DNA of 64,000 nt from Massilia violaceinigra (GTDB taxonomy: Bacteria; Pseudomonadota; Gammaproteobacteria; Burkholderiales; Burkholderiaceae_D): the NCBI RefSeq assembly GCF_002752675.1, contig NZ_CP024608.1, forward strand, positions 3,038,001-3,102,000. The letters run 5' to 3'. Shown here piece after piece: positions 23,589-35,522 of the stretch; within the stretch, counting starts at the first letter, position 1; every line of letters starts with the position of its first letter. The notes under the pieces are model-generated. The model saw only the letters and a list, made by a program, of their open reading frames with translations. It was not told where the DNA came from and did no database searches. Made by a program: the position numbers and the translations under genes.

Positions 23589-26321
23589 ATGAAATTTTTC
23601 GCCAATACCCGTACCAAGAGTGCCGCATTCCCACTGAGCCCGGTCGCTGCCGGCTGCGCGCTGTTCGTGTCCGCCATGTCGGGCAACGTCTATGCGCAAG
23701 CTTCCGCTGCGCCGCAAGCAAGCGATCAGCCGATCACAACGGTCAAGGTGTCGGGCATTCGCCGCGGTATCGAGGACGCGATTTCGGTGAAAAAGGATTC
23801 GTCTTCCATCGTCGAGGCTATCTCCGCGGAAGATATCGGCAAGTTGCCGGACGTTAGTATTGCTGAATCGATCGCCCGCCTCCCCGGCTTGGCGGCGCAG
23901 CGCGTCGGCGGCCGCGCCCAGGTTATCAGCGTACGCGGCCTGTCGCCGGACTTTTCGACCACCCTGCTCAATGGCCGTGAACAGGTCAGCACGGGCGACA
24001 ACCGCAGCGTCGAATTCGACCAGTATCCATCCGAGCTGCTCAGCGGCGTGACCATTTATAAGACCCCGGACGCCGGCCTCGTCGGCCAGGGCTTGTCCGG
24101 CACCATCGACATGCAAACCGTGCGTCCGCTGTCGTTCGGCAAGCGCACCATCGCGATGAATGTGCGCGGCGAGAAAAACTCGCTCGGCGGCATTGCCAAT
24201 GCGAAAGACACCGGTAACCGTTTCAGCGTCAGCTACATCGACCAGTTCGCCGACCGCACGATCGGTATTGCGATCGGTTACGCGCACCTGGCGTCGCCGG
24301 TGTTGTCCAACGAAACTGGTTTGTACGAGCCGTGGAAAACCGACTCGCGTCCTGGCGTGCCTGCCGGCACCTCCTTGATGGATGGTTTGAAGTCGGTCGC
24401 GCGCAGCGGTACCAACAAGCGCGATGGCGTCATGGGTGTCCTGCAATATCGTCCCAACAAGACCTGGACCAGCATGATCGATATGTACGCGTCGAAATTC
24501 AAGCGCGAGGAAACGGCCAATCAATACGAAGTCAACCTGAGCAACTACAACGGCGGCTTCGAGCCGGGCCTGATGTACACGCCCGCAACCACCTCGAACG
24601 GCGTGCTGACGGGCGGCTCGGCCAGCGGCGTATATCCGCTGGTGCGCGGCATGTACAACAACCGCAAGGATGAAATCAAGGCGATCGGCTGGGGCAACAC
24701 CCTGCGCTTCGATGGCTGGTCCGTGTTTGCGGACGTCAGCTACTCGAAGGCGAACCGGGATGAAGTGAGCCTGGAAAACAACCTGCAACTGAGCAACGCT
24801 GCCGGCGATCCTTTCCTCGACACCGTCGACCTGAAATTCGCCACCGGCGGCTTCTCGCAAATCGGCGGCCGCCTGAACTACAGCGACCCTAAAAACCTGT
24901 ATCTGCGCAACACGATCTACGGCTCGGGCTACGGCAAGACGCCAAGCATTGAAGACGAACTCAAGGGCTTCAAGCTGGTCGCCTCGCTGCCGATGCCGAC
25001 CATGCTGCAAAGCTACTTCTCGGGCCTGGACGTGGGTGTTAACTACGCCGACCGCACCAAGAGCAAGATTCAGCCGGAAGGCGCGATCACCCTGCGCGGC
25101 GCACCGGGTCCGGTTCCAAGCGAGCTGTCGTACGGGCAGATCGATCTGGGCTTTGCCGGCACCGGCATGGTTCCTGCGTGGAACGTGCCTGGCGTTGTCA
25201 GCCAATACATGAACTTTAACCCGAGCTCGACCGAGTCATTCCTGATTTCGAAGGCGTGGGAAGTGAACGAAAAGATCACTACCAGCTTCGTCAAGGCCAA
25301 TATCGACAGCGAAATCGGTTCGGTCACCGTCAAGGGCAATGTGGGCGTGCAGGTGCAGCATACCGAGCAGTCGTCCAAAGCCAACTATTTTGATGGCACA
25401 GCCCCCGCCGGCACCCAGGTCAAACCCGTCCAGGATGGCATGACCTACACGGATTACCTGCCGAGCCTGAATCTGGCGTTTGGCCTGGGCAACCAGCAGA
25501 CCGTTCGTTTTGCGGCCGCCAAGCAACTGGCCCGTCCGCGTATCGACCAGTTACGCTCGGCGCTCGATTTTAACGTTGGCACCACGGACTTCAAGCCGAG
25601 CGCCAACGGTGGTAACGCGCGCCTCGATCCCTGGCGCGCCAAGGCACTCGATCTGTCGTACGAAAAGTATTTCGGCAACAAGGCGTACTTCGCGGTCGCG
25701 GCTTTCCACAAAAAGCTCGATACGTACATCTTTACGCAAACCAAGGATTACGATTTCTCCAAATATGTTCCTGGCACCAACGCAATTACCGCGATTGGTA
25801 ACTACAAGGCGCCGTATAACGGCAATGGCGGCAAGCTGAAGGGCCTGGAACTGTCGGCATCGCTGCCGCTGAGCTTGCTTACGCCGGTGCTGGATGGTTT
25901 CGGCGTCTCGGCCAGTGCGACTCACAGCAAGAGCTCGATCGCGATTGAAGATCCGGACAGCAATATCGGCAAGAACATTCCGCTGCCGGGTCTGTCGAAG
26001 CGCGTGACCAACCTGACTTTGTACTATGAAAAGAATGGTTTCGAGACCCGCGTGAGCCAGCGCAAACGTTCCGATTTTGTTGGTGAAATCGGCAACTTTG
26101 CCAATGACCGCAGCTTGCGCTATGTCGTTGGCGAAGATGTGGTCGACTTCCAGATCGGGTACAACTTCACCGAAGGTAGCTTCAAGGGCTTGGGATTGGT
26201 GTTGCAGGTTAATAACGTTGGCGACACCGCGTATGAAACCTACGCTGGCGACCGCAACAAACCGCTGGAATACCAGAAGTATGGCCGCACCTTCCTGATG
26301 GGCGCGAATTACAAGTTCTAA
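23589..26321 (+). CDS. TonB-dependent outer membrane receptor (malto-oligosaccharide type)
   Basis: A 910-residue outer-membrane receptor of the Xanthomonas/Caulobacter class. The signal peptide ends near residue 35 (...NVYAQA). The plug domain follows with VKVSGIRRGIEDAISVKKDSSSIVEAISAEDIGKLPD and AQVISVRGLSPDFSTTLLNGRE. The beta-barrel runs to the C-terminal phenylalanine (GRTFLMGANYKF), as required for barrel insertion. It probably imports maltodextrins into the periplasm in the manner of Caulobacter MalA; the evidence for substrate is context only. No SusD-like lipoprotein or TonB/ExbBD is adjacent. It is transcribed away from the secreted hydrolases. Confidence 0.9.
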   Translation: MKFFANTRTKSAAFPLSPVAAGCALFVSAMSGNVYAQASAAPQASDQPITTVKVSGIRRGIEDAISVKKDSSSIVEAISAEDIGKLPDVSIAESIARLPGLAAQRVGGRAQVISVRGLSPDFSTTLLNGREQVSTGDNRSVEFDQYPSELLSGVTIYKTPDAGLVGQGLSGTIDMQTVRPLSFGKRTIAMNVRGEKNSLGGIANAKDTGNRFSVSYIDQFADRTIGIAIGYAHLASPVLSNETGLYEPWKTDSRPGVPAGTSLMDGLKSVARSGTNKRDGVMGVLQYRPNKTWTSMIDMYASKFKREETANQYEVNLSNYNGGFEPGLMYTPATTSNGVLTGGSASGVYPLVRGMYNNRKDEIKAIGWGNTLRFDGWSVFADVSYSKANRDEVSLENNLQLSNAAGDPFLDTVDLKFATGGFSQIGGRLNYSDPKNLYLRNTIYGSGYGKTPSIEDELKGFKLVASLPMPTMLQSYFSGLDVGVNYADRTKSKIQPEGAITLRGAPGPVPSELSYGQIDLGFAGTGMVPAWNVPGVVSQYMNFNPSSTESFLISKAWEVNEKITTSFVKANIDSEIGSVTVKGNVGVQVQHTEQSSKANYFDGTAPAGTQVKPVQDGMTYTDYLPSLNLAFGLGNQQTVRFAAAKQLARPRIDQLRSALDFNVGTTDFKPSANGGNARLDPWRAKALDLSYEKYFGNKAYFAVAAFHKKLDTYIFTQTKDYDFSKYVPGTNAITAIGNYKAPYNGNGGKLKGLELSASLPLSLLTPVLDGFGVSASATHSKSSIAIEDPDSNIGKNIPLPGLSKRVTNLTLYYEKNGFETRVSQRKRSDFVGEIGNFANDRSLRYVVGEDVVDFQIGYNFTEGSFKGLGLVLQVNNVGDTAYETYAGDRNKPLEYQKYGRTFLMGANYKF

Positions 26322-26355
26322 TGCGTGTTCTACCGGGTTGATCCCGGTGCTGAAA

Positions 26356-26396
26356 ACAACCCCGGTGCACGCGAGTGTGGCGGGGTTGTGTCATTT
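26356..26396 (+). terminator. Probable terminator after TonB receptor
   Basis: A 9-bp stem ACAACCCCG (26356-26364) pairs with CGGGGTTGT (26381-26389) and is followed by a short T-rich stretch (GTCATTTT), 35 bases after the receptor stop. Confidence 0.6.
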
Positions 26397-26572
26397 TGGG
26401 AATGGCGCGAGAAGGGCGGGGAGCGCGTTAACGACGATTAGATTGCACGAATAGCCTCAATTACACCCCACTTGCACGCAACTCCGTTACAAAAAATCGC
26501 ATTCTGGACTACAAGAGAGTAAACTGCAGGATGCTTTCCCGTCGGGCTAGCTAGTCAAATTGTGAGTGTCCT

Positions 26573-28408
<1,836 letters not shown>

Positions 28409-28425
28409 AGTGGCAGGCGGGTAAA

Positions 28426-28453
28426 AAAATGGGCAGCTTCGGCTGCCCATTTT
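28426..28453 (+). terminator. Rho-independent terminator of deaD
   Basis: ATGGGCAGC (28429-28437) and GCTGCCCAT (28442-28450) form a 9-bp stem on a TTCG tetraloop, with A-run before and TTTT after. The symmetric A/T flanks mean it could also stop minus-strand transcripts from the gene at 28552. Confidence 0.85.
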
Positions 28454-28551
28454 GCTTGGGTGGTACTACGCAATTTGATCGGGGTGACTGGCACAAAAGC
28501 GGACCATCAGCGAGGACTCGACATCCATCCGAAGTCCAATTGCAGCCAATC

Positions 28552-29061
28552 CTATTCGCTCCACCTGATTGTACTAAGGACCGCGTCGAGATCCCGGCGT
28601 GCCTCTTGAGCGGAGCTTGCATCCACTTGAGCTGCATACACGAAGCCCGCAGGCCCGCATAGCAGGCGAATGGATGTGTACATCGTCCCTTCCGGCAGGT
28701 CGGTCTGGTCCGATGCCTCGTACTCGACGTAAGCACCTGCGCGTTCGACTGGTTTAAGCGCGAACCGCAGATTGGGCACGGATCCCGACCGTTTGATCGT
28801 TGAAAGGTCGCACGCCGATGGGCACGAGCCCCCGCTTCCCAATTGGCATGACTCAAGGATCAGCAGCGGGGGCGCCGGCAGCCCTGTCTTGCTCGACAAA
28901 AGGCGTCGTCCTTTATCCCACTCGTTATGCCACCCAGGCAGGGGTGCTACTGAAAAGATGCCCATATCCACCCTGTCCGACGCATGTGCTCCGGATATGG
29001 AAGCCAAGGTGATAGCGACGAGGACCGCACAGGCTTTCAAAGTTCTTGAGACTGATTTCAT
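28552..29061 (-). CDS. Small secreted protein of unknown function
   Basis: A 169-residue protein with a clear signal peptide (MKSVSRTLKACAVLVAITLASISGAHA). The mature part is about 140 residues with four cysteines (ESCQLGSGGSCPSACD and LLCGPAGF), suggesting periplasmic disulfides. I recognise no family. The start at 29061 is chosen because the signal peptide begins there; the frame stays open upstream but the extension is arginine-rich and looks non-coding. The ribosome site is weak. It lies between deaD and the MFS gene with no obvious operon partner. Confidence 0.6.
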   Translation of the reverse strand: MKSVSRTLKACAVLVAITLASISGAHASDRVDMGIFSVAPLPGWHNEWDKGRRLLSSKTGLPAPPLLILESCQLGSGGSCPSACDLSTIKRSGSVPNLRFALKPVERAGAYVEYEASDQTDLPEGTMYTSIRLLCGPAGFVYAAQVDASSAQEARRDLDAVLSTIRWSE

Positions 29062-29187
29062 GACTGGTTTTTCCGGGGTGGCGCGCTGCGGGGAAGATGC
29101 CCGATCCGAGCGCAAGCTCGCCGCCGATTGTACCAGTCGATCATGTACGGTTTTCCGACCCCGCAGCAAGCTGCTCTTGCGTTGACA

Positions 29188-30465
29188 TCAGTGTGCGCGA
29201 GCGGGCATCGCGGCCTGTGTGGCTGGCGCCTCATCCTTCACCAGGCACCACAAGGCCGCCGAGATGGTCAGCGAGGTGCCGCAGATGATGTACAGGGTGC
29301 TCTGGTCGGGCACCTTTTTCAGTACGAAGCCCACGCCGGTGGACATCAGCTGCGGCAGCACCACCGACAGGTTGAACACGCCCATGAAAAAGCCCATGCG
29401 GCTTTTGTCCACCTTGTCGCTCATGATCGCAAACGGCAGGCTGACCATGGCGCTCCAGCCGATGCCGACCACCGCCATCAGCGCGTACAGCATCATCGGC
29501 GTGCGCGCCATGGTCGCAATCAAAAAGTAACCGACCGCCATGATGGCGATGCAGCCGGCCTGCGTGTGCACGCGCCCGATCCTGCGCGCCAGGGGCGCGA
29601 GCACCAGCGCCGGCAGCAGGAAGCCGACGGTATTAAGCACCGCAAAGGCATAGGCGATGATCTGGCCGCTCATGGCGTCCGCCGCCTTGGTTTCCAGGCC
29701 CGCCGGCACCAGCTGCTGCTGGATGAAGCCATAGGTGTAGACGAACATCGACTGTACGCCGAGCCACGCAAAGCCGTGCGCGATGTAGATGCGCCACAGC
29801 TGGCCCCAGTCGGCTTTGGTGGCCGCCGCGGTGTCGTTCTTTTTCACCAGCTCGCGTTCTTCCTTGATGAAGAACATCGGCACCACCGAGAACACGAACA
29901 CGATGCCCGCGCCGACCGAAATGAGCACGTCGTTGCCCATGGTCGCGCCGATCACGTAGGCCATCACGCCGAAGAATCCCGACACGGTCTGCATCCACGT
30001 GTAGCCACGGGTGCGCGCTTCGCCTTCCGGGGTCAGGTCGGCGATGATCGAGCGGGTCGGGTTGAAGCTGATATTGATCGACAGGTCGAGCGTCAGCGCG
30101 ATGATCACCGCCACGATGACCATGTCGTCGATACCCAGCAGTTTCCCTACCACGTCGATGCGCGGCAGCAGGAACACCATCAGCGCGGCCAGGGTGCCGC
30201 CGATCAGGATGAAGGGCCGGCGCCGCCCGCCCCAGAACCAGGCGTCGTCGCTGATCAAGCCGATGATCACCTGGCCGAAGATGCCTGCCAGCGGTCCGGC
30301 CGCCCAGACGATCCCGATTTCGTGAATTTCGAGGTTGAAGCGCGTGCTCAAAATCCAGCTCAGGGCCGAAATCTGGATACAGAGCGCAAATCCCATCGCC
30401 GTTGAAGGCAGACTCAGGGTCGCGTAAAAAAGGTTATTCAGGCGCTTCTGCATGTCCAGCATCAT
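29188..30465 (-). CDS. MFS transporter, SLC45/GPH-like sugar carrier
   Basis: A 425-residue inner-membrane carrier with about 12 membrane helices. The cytoplasmic loop after helix 2 reads ISDDAWFWGGRRRPFILIGG, typical of the SLC45/GPH sugar transporters, and ALTLDLSINISFNPTRSIIADL follows in helix 4. Bacterial members next to TonB receptors and alpha-glucan enzymes are known or predicted maltose/maltodextrin carriers. It is divergent from a second carrier at 30619, and the 153-bp gap between them holds two operator-like sites. An internal Met five residues in is an alternative start. Confidence 0.85.
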   Translation of the reverse strand: MMLDMQKRLNNLFYATLSLPSTAMGFALCIQISALSWILSTRFNLEIHEIGIVWAAGPLAGIFGQVIIGLISDDAWFWGGRRRPFILIGGTLAALMVFLLPRIDVVGKLLGIDDMVIVAVIIALTLDLSINISFNPTRSIIADLTPEGEARTRGYTWMQTVSGFFGVMAYVIGATMGNDVLISVGAGIVFVFSVVPMFFIKEERELVKKNDTAAATKADWGQLWRIYIAHGFAWLGVQSMFVYTYGFIQQQLVPAGLETKAADAMSGQIIAYAFAVLNTVGFLLPALVLAPLARRIGRVHTQAGCIAIMAVGYFLIATMARTPMMLYALMAVVGIGWSAMVSLPFAIMSDKVDKSRMGFFMGVFNLSVVLPQLMSTGVGFVLKKVPDQSTLYIICGTSLTISAALWCLVKDEAPATQAAMPARAH

Positions 30466-30479
30466 GTCCCCATCTTGTC

Positions 30480-30494
30480 TGTTATTTGACTACA
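30480..30494. promoter_or_regulatory. Operator-like site next to minus-strand MFS gene
   Basis: TGTTATTTGACTACA matches TGTAGYNNNRCTACA at 10 of 12 positions, 15 bases upstream of the minus-strand carrier start. A sister site (TGTTATTTTCCTACA) sits at 30569-30583. Confidence 0.4.
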
Positions 30495-30568
30495 AAATCG
30501 TGATTTTGCTCGTCTTGTTGCGGCGATTTTACTATGGAACTGTTTAGATTGACACTTAGAAATCGTCA

Positions 30569-30583
30569 TGTTATTTTCCTACA
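30569..30583. promoter_or_regulatory. Operator-like site next to plus-strand MFS gene
   Basis: TGTTATTTTCCTACA shares TGTTATTTNNCTACA with the 30480 site and matches the consensus at 9 of 12 positions. It ends 35 bases before the plus-strand carrier start. Confidence 0.35.
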
Positions 30584-30618
30584 AATATAATGCGTAGCCA
30601 AACGCCTGGAGACTCCTG

Positions 30619-31950
30619 ATGCAGATGCAATTCCCGCCAATCAAACCACGCCTGAGTTTCTGGCAGTTGTGGAACATGAGCTTCGGCTTCTTCGGCATCC
30701 AGTTCGGGTTTGCACTGCAAAACGCCAACACCAGCCGCATTTTCTCGACCCTGGGCGCGAACGCCGACGACCTGCCGCTGTTCTGGCTTGCCGCCCCGGT
30801 CACCGGGCTGCTGGTCCAGCCAATCATCGGCTACCTGAGCGACAATACCTGGCACCCGTTCTGGGGCCGGCGCCGTCCGTTCTTTTTCCTCGGCGCGATC
30901 CTGGCGACCGTGGCCATGTTCCTGATGCCGAACTCCACGTCGCTGTGGATGGCGGTGTTCGTGCTGTGGATGATGGATGCGTCGATCAACGTATCGATGG
31001 AGCCGTTCCGCGCGTTCGTCGGCGACAAGCTGCATCCGACCCAGCAGACGTCAGGCTTTGCGATGCAGACCTTCTTCATCGGCTGCGGCTCGGTGATCGC
31101 CTCGCTGCTGCCGACCATGTTTACCGAGTGGTTCAACGTCAGCAATGTGCCGGTCAACGGCGGCATTCCGGACACGGTGCGCTACTCGTTCTATGTCGGC
31201 GGCCTGGCCTTCATGGGCGCGGTGTCATGGACCGTCATCACCACCCGCGAAACGCCGCCCGAAGACATCAAGGCGTTTCGCGCCGATGTAGAGAAGCGCA
31301 AGGGCACGCTCCATGCGCTGCGCGAGATTCTGGGTGGCTTCACCACCATGCCGCGCACGATGGTGCAACTGGCGAGCGTCAGCTTCTTTTCGTGGCTGGC
31401 GCTGTTTACGATGTGGGTCAACACCACTCCTGCCGTCGCCGAAAACGTCTTCGGCACGCTCGACGCCCAGTCGCCAGCATTCCAGAGCGCCGGCAACTGG
31501 GTCGGCGTGATGTTCGCCGTGTATAACGGCGTGTCGGCCATTGCCGCCTTTATCCTGCCCGCCATCGCGCGCCGCACCAACCGCAAGATGACGCATTTGG
31601 CTTGCCTCGTCATCGGCGGCATCAGCCTGGCCAGCATTTTCTTCATCACGCAAAAAGAGATGCTGCTCATTCCGATGATCGGCGTCGGCATCGCGTGGGC
31701 CAGCATTCTCACCGTGCCGTATGCGATCCTGGCGGGCGCGCTGCCGGCCGAGCGCATGGGCTTCTACATGGGCGTCTTCAATTTCTTCGTCGTGATCCCG
31801 CAGATCATCGGCGGTGTGATTCTCGGTCCGATCAGCGCGGCCCTGCTGGGCGGGCGTCCGGTGGCGACCCTGCTGCTGGCCGGTGCGTGCATGGCCATCG
31901 GCGGCTTGCTGACCGTGTTCGTGGCTGACAAGGGCGAGCAGGCCAGCTAA
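30619..31950 (+). CDS. MFS transporter, SLC45/GPH-like sugar carrier
   Basis: A 443-residue carrier of the same family as the divergent gene at 29188. The first residues KPRLSFWQLWNMSFGFFGIQFGFALQNANTSRIF and the loop YLSDNTWHPFWGRRRPFFFLGA are typical of SLC45-like sucrose/maltose carriers. It has about 12 membrane helices. The two carriers differ clearly in sequence, so they may handle different chain lengths or act under different conditions. It is followed 57 bases later by phosphoglucomutase and alpha-amylase, forming a probable operon. Confidence 0.87.
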   Translation: MQMQFPPIKPRLSFWQLWNMSFGFFGIQFGFALQNANTSRIFSTLGANADDLPLFWLAAPVTGLLVQPIIGYLSDNTWHPFWGRRRPFFFLGAILATVAMFLMPNSTSLWMAVFVLWMMDASINVSMEPFRAFVGDKLHPTQQTSGFAMQTFFIGCGSVIASLLPTMFTEWFNVSNVPVNGGIPDTVRYSFYVGGLAFMGAVSWTVITTRETPPEDIKAFRADVEKRKGTLHALREILGGFTTMPRTMVQLASVSFFSWLALFTMWVNTTPAVAENVFGTLDAQSPAFQSAGNWVGVMFAVYNGVSAIAAFILPAIARRTNRKMTHLACLVIGGISLASIFFITQKEMLLIPMIGVGIAWASILTVPYAILAGALPAERMGFYMGVFNFFVVIPQIIGGVILGPISAALLGGRPVATLLLAGACMAIGGLLTVFVADKGEQAS

Positions 31951-31992
31951 CGTGGCGTCGAAATTTCCCTACCTGTCGTATCTTATTGTTAA

Positions 31993-33639
<1,647 letters not shown>

Positions 33640-33673
33640 CGAACCACTTTAACAATCAGCCAACAGGGAATAC

Positions 33674-35326
33674 ATGAAATTTTCCGCACTTGCAGTTTCA
33701 CTGGCGCTCACTTTCGGCGCTGCCCACGTCAGCGCCGCCCCGCCGGTGGCGCGCACCCCGTTTATGTGGGAAAACGCGACTGTGTATTTCCTGTTGACGG
33801 ACCGCTTCAACAACGCCAACAAGGCCAACGACCTGGCGTACGGGCGCAAGGCCGATGCCGCGCCGCTGCGTGGCTACATGGGCGGCGACCTGGCCGGCGT
33901 GACCGCGAAGATCAAGGAAGGCTACTTCAAGGAGCTGGGTGTCGATGCGATCTGGATCACGCCGCCGGTCGAGCAGATTCATGCCGGCACCGATGAAGGT
34001 ACCGGGAAATCCTACGGCTTTCATGGCTACTGGGCGCGCGACTTCACCAGCATCGACGCCAACCTGGGCACCGAAGCGGACCTGCAGGAACTGGTCGACA
34101 CCGCGCACGCCAACGGCATCCGCGTGCTGCTCGACGTGGTGATGAACCACACCGGCCCGGTCACGGCATCCGACCCTGTATGGCCCAAGGATTGGGTGCG
34201 CACCGCACCGGTGTGCGCCTTCAAGGATGCCCGCACCACCGTCGACTGCACGCTGGTGAAGAACCTGCCGGACTTGCGCACCGACGTCGACCGGCCCGTT
34301 GCGCTGCCGCCGGCGCTGGTGGCCAAGTGGAAGGAAGAGAAGCGCTACGATCGTGAAGTGGCTTCGCTCGATGCCTTTTTCAAGGAGACCGGCTACCCGC
34401 GCGCGCCGCGCTACTACCTGATGAAATGGCACGCGGACTGGGTGCGCAAATATGGCTTCGACGGCTTCCGGGCCGACACCGCCAAGCACGTCGAGCCACG
34501 CGTGTGGAAGGACCTGAAGAAAGTCGCCAGCAAGGCGTTCGAGGACTGGAAGCGCGAGAACCCGGCCAAGCGCCTGGGCGACAGCAAATTCTATATGACG
34601 GCTGAAGTCTACAACTACTCGCTGCGCCACGCGCACCAGTTCGACATGGGCGGCGAGACCTTCGTCGACTTCTACGACAATGGCTTCGACAGCGTGATCA
34701 ATTTCAGCATGACGTCGGACGCCAAGGGCGGCTACGACGCCATGTTCGGCCGCTACGCAGCGCTGCTGGGCGGGCCGCTGCGTGGTTATTCGGTGATTAA
34801 TTATCTGAGTTCGCACGACGATGGTGCGCCGTTCGATCCGACGCGCGCGCGTCCTTTCGACTCGGCGGTCAAGCTGCTGCTCTCGCCTGGCGCGGCGCAG
34901 ATTTATTACGGCGACGAGACCGCGCGCCTGCTCACGCACGACGGTGCGAAGGGCGACGCGGTGCTGCGTTCCTTCATGAATTGGGAGGAACTGGCCAGCA
35001 ACGCCCAGCGAGACGGCTACCGTATCGCCGATGTGCGCAAGCACTGGGGCCTGATCGGCCGCTTCCGCCAGGCGCATCCGGCGGTGGGCGCGGGCGAGCA
35101 TCGCAAGCTGCAAACGACCCCCTACACGTTTGCGCGCACGTACGAGAAGGACCGGGTCGTGGTGGCGCTCGACCTGCCGACCGACAAGTCGACGCCGATT
35201 GTGGTGGGGCCGATTTTCAGGGACGGCGAGTCGGTGACGGATTACTACTCGGGCAAGAAGGCCGTGGTGGCGGGCGGGAAGGTCGATTTCCACACGAAGA
35301 ACGGGATCGTGCTGATCGCGAACTGA
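33674..35326 (+). CDS. Secreted GH13 alpha-amylase
   Basis: A 550-residue exported alpha-amylase with signal peptide MKFSALAVSLALTFGAAHVSA. The (beta/alpha)8 barrel has region I DVVMNHTG, region II GFRADTAKH (nucleophile Asp), region III MTAEVYN (acid/base Glu) and region IV LSSHDD. It resembles periplasmic MalS-type amylases (GH13_19-like), which release short malto-oligosaccharides. It lies 34 bases after pgm. A repeat element and a likely separate promoter follow before the glucokinase fusion. Confidence 0.87.
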   Translation: MKFSALAVSLALTFGAAHVSAAPPVARTPFMWENATVYFLLTDRFNNANKANDLAYGRKADAAPLRGYMGGDLAGVTAKIKEGYFKELGVDAIWITPPVEQIHAGTDEGTGKSYGFHGYWARDFTSIDANLGTEADLQELVDTAHANGIRVLLDVVMNHTGPVTASDPVWPKDWVRTAPVCAFKDARTTVDCTLVKNLPDLRTDVDRPVALPPALVAKWKEEKRYDREVASLDAFFKETGYPRAPRYYLMKWHADWVRKYGFDGFRADTAKHVEPRVWKDLKKVASKAFEDWKRENPAKRLGDSKFYMTAEVYNYSLRHAHQFDMGGETFVDFYDNGFDSVINFSMTSDAKGGYDAMFGRYAALLGGPLRGYSVINYLSSHDDGAPFDPTRARPFDSAVKLLLSPGAAQIYYGDETARLLTHDGAKGDAVLRSFMNWEELASNAQRDGYRIADVRKHWGLIGRFRQAHPAVGAGEHRKLQTTPYTFARTYEKDRVVVALDLPTDKSTPIVVGPIFRDGESVTDYYSGKKAVVAGGKVDFHTKNGIVLIAN

Positions 35327-35348
35327 TCCACCCGCGCTAACGAAAAAC

Positions 35349-35448
35349 CGTCGTTCCCGCGGGCGGGAACCCAATTCCGTGGAGCCGCCTGAAACTACGG
35401 CATGAACTTGGGTTCCTGCCGAGGGCCGCCTTTGCGCGGGAACGACGC
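35349..35448. repeat. Imperfect inverted-repeat intergenic element
   Basis: The left end CGTCGTTCCCGC...GGGAACCCAA and right end TTGGGTTCC...GCGGGAACGACG are inverted copies about 100 bp apart overall, each itself partly palindromic. Short GTCGTTCCCGC/GCGGGAACGAC elements of this type are scattered in many proteobacterial genomes. It fills half the gap before the first glucokinase fusion and could act as an RNA hairpin between the amylase and glucokinase messages. Confidence 0.6.
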
Positions 35449-35522
35449 TGCTGCCATTTCATACATTTCATACAATAGGGTATGCTACGCGCGAACTGCC
35501 CGAACTGTCCCAAGCGACCGCG

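Noticed and set aside
26501..26512. ACTACA half-site before deaD
   Set aside because: No left half of the palindrome at the right spacing; not counted as an operator.
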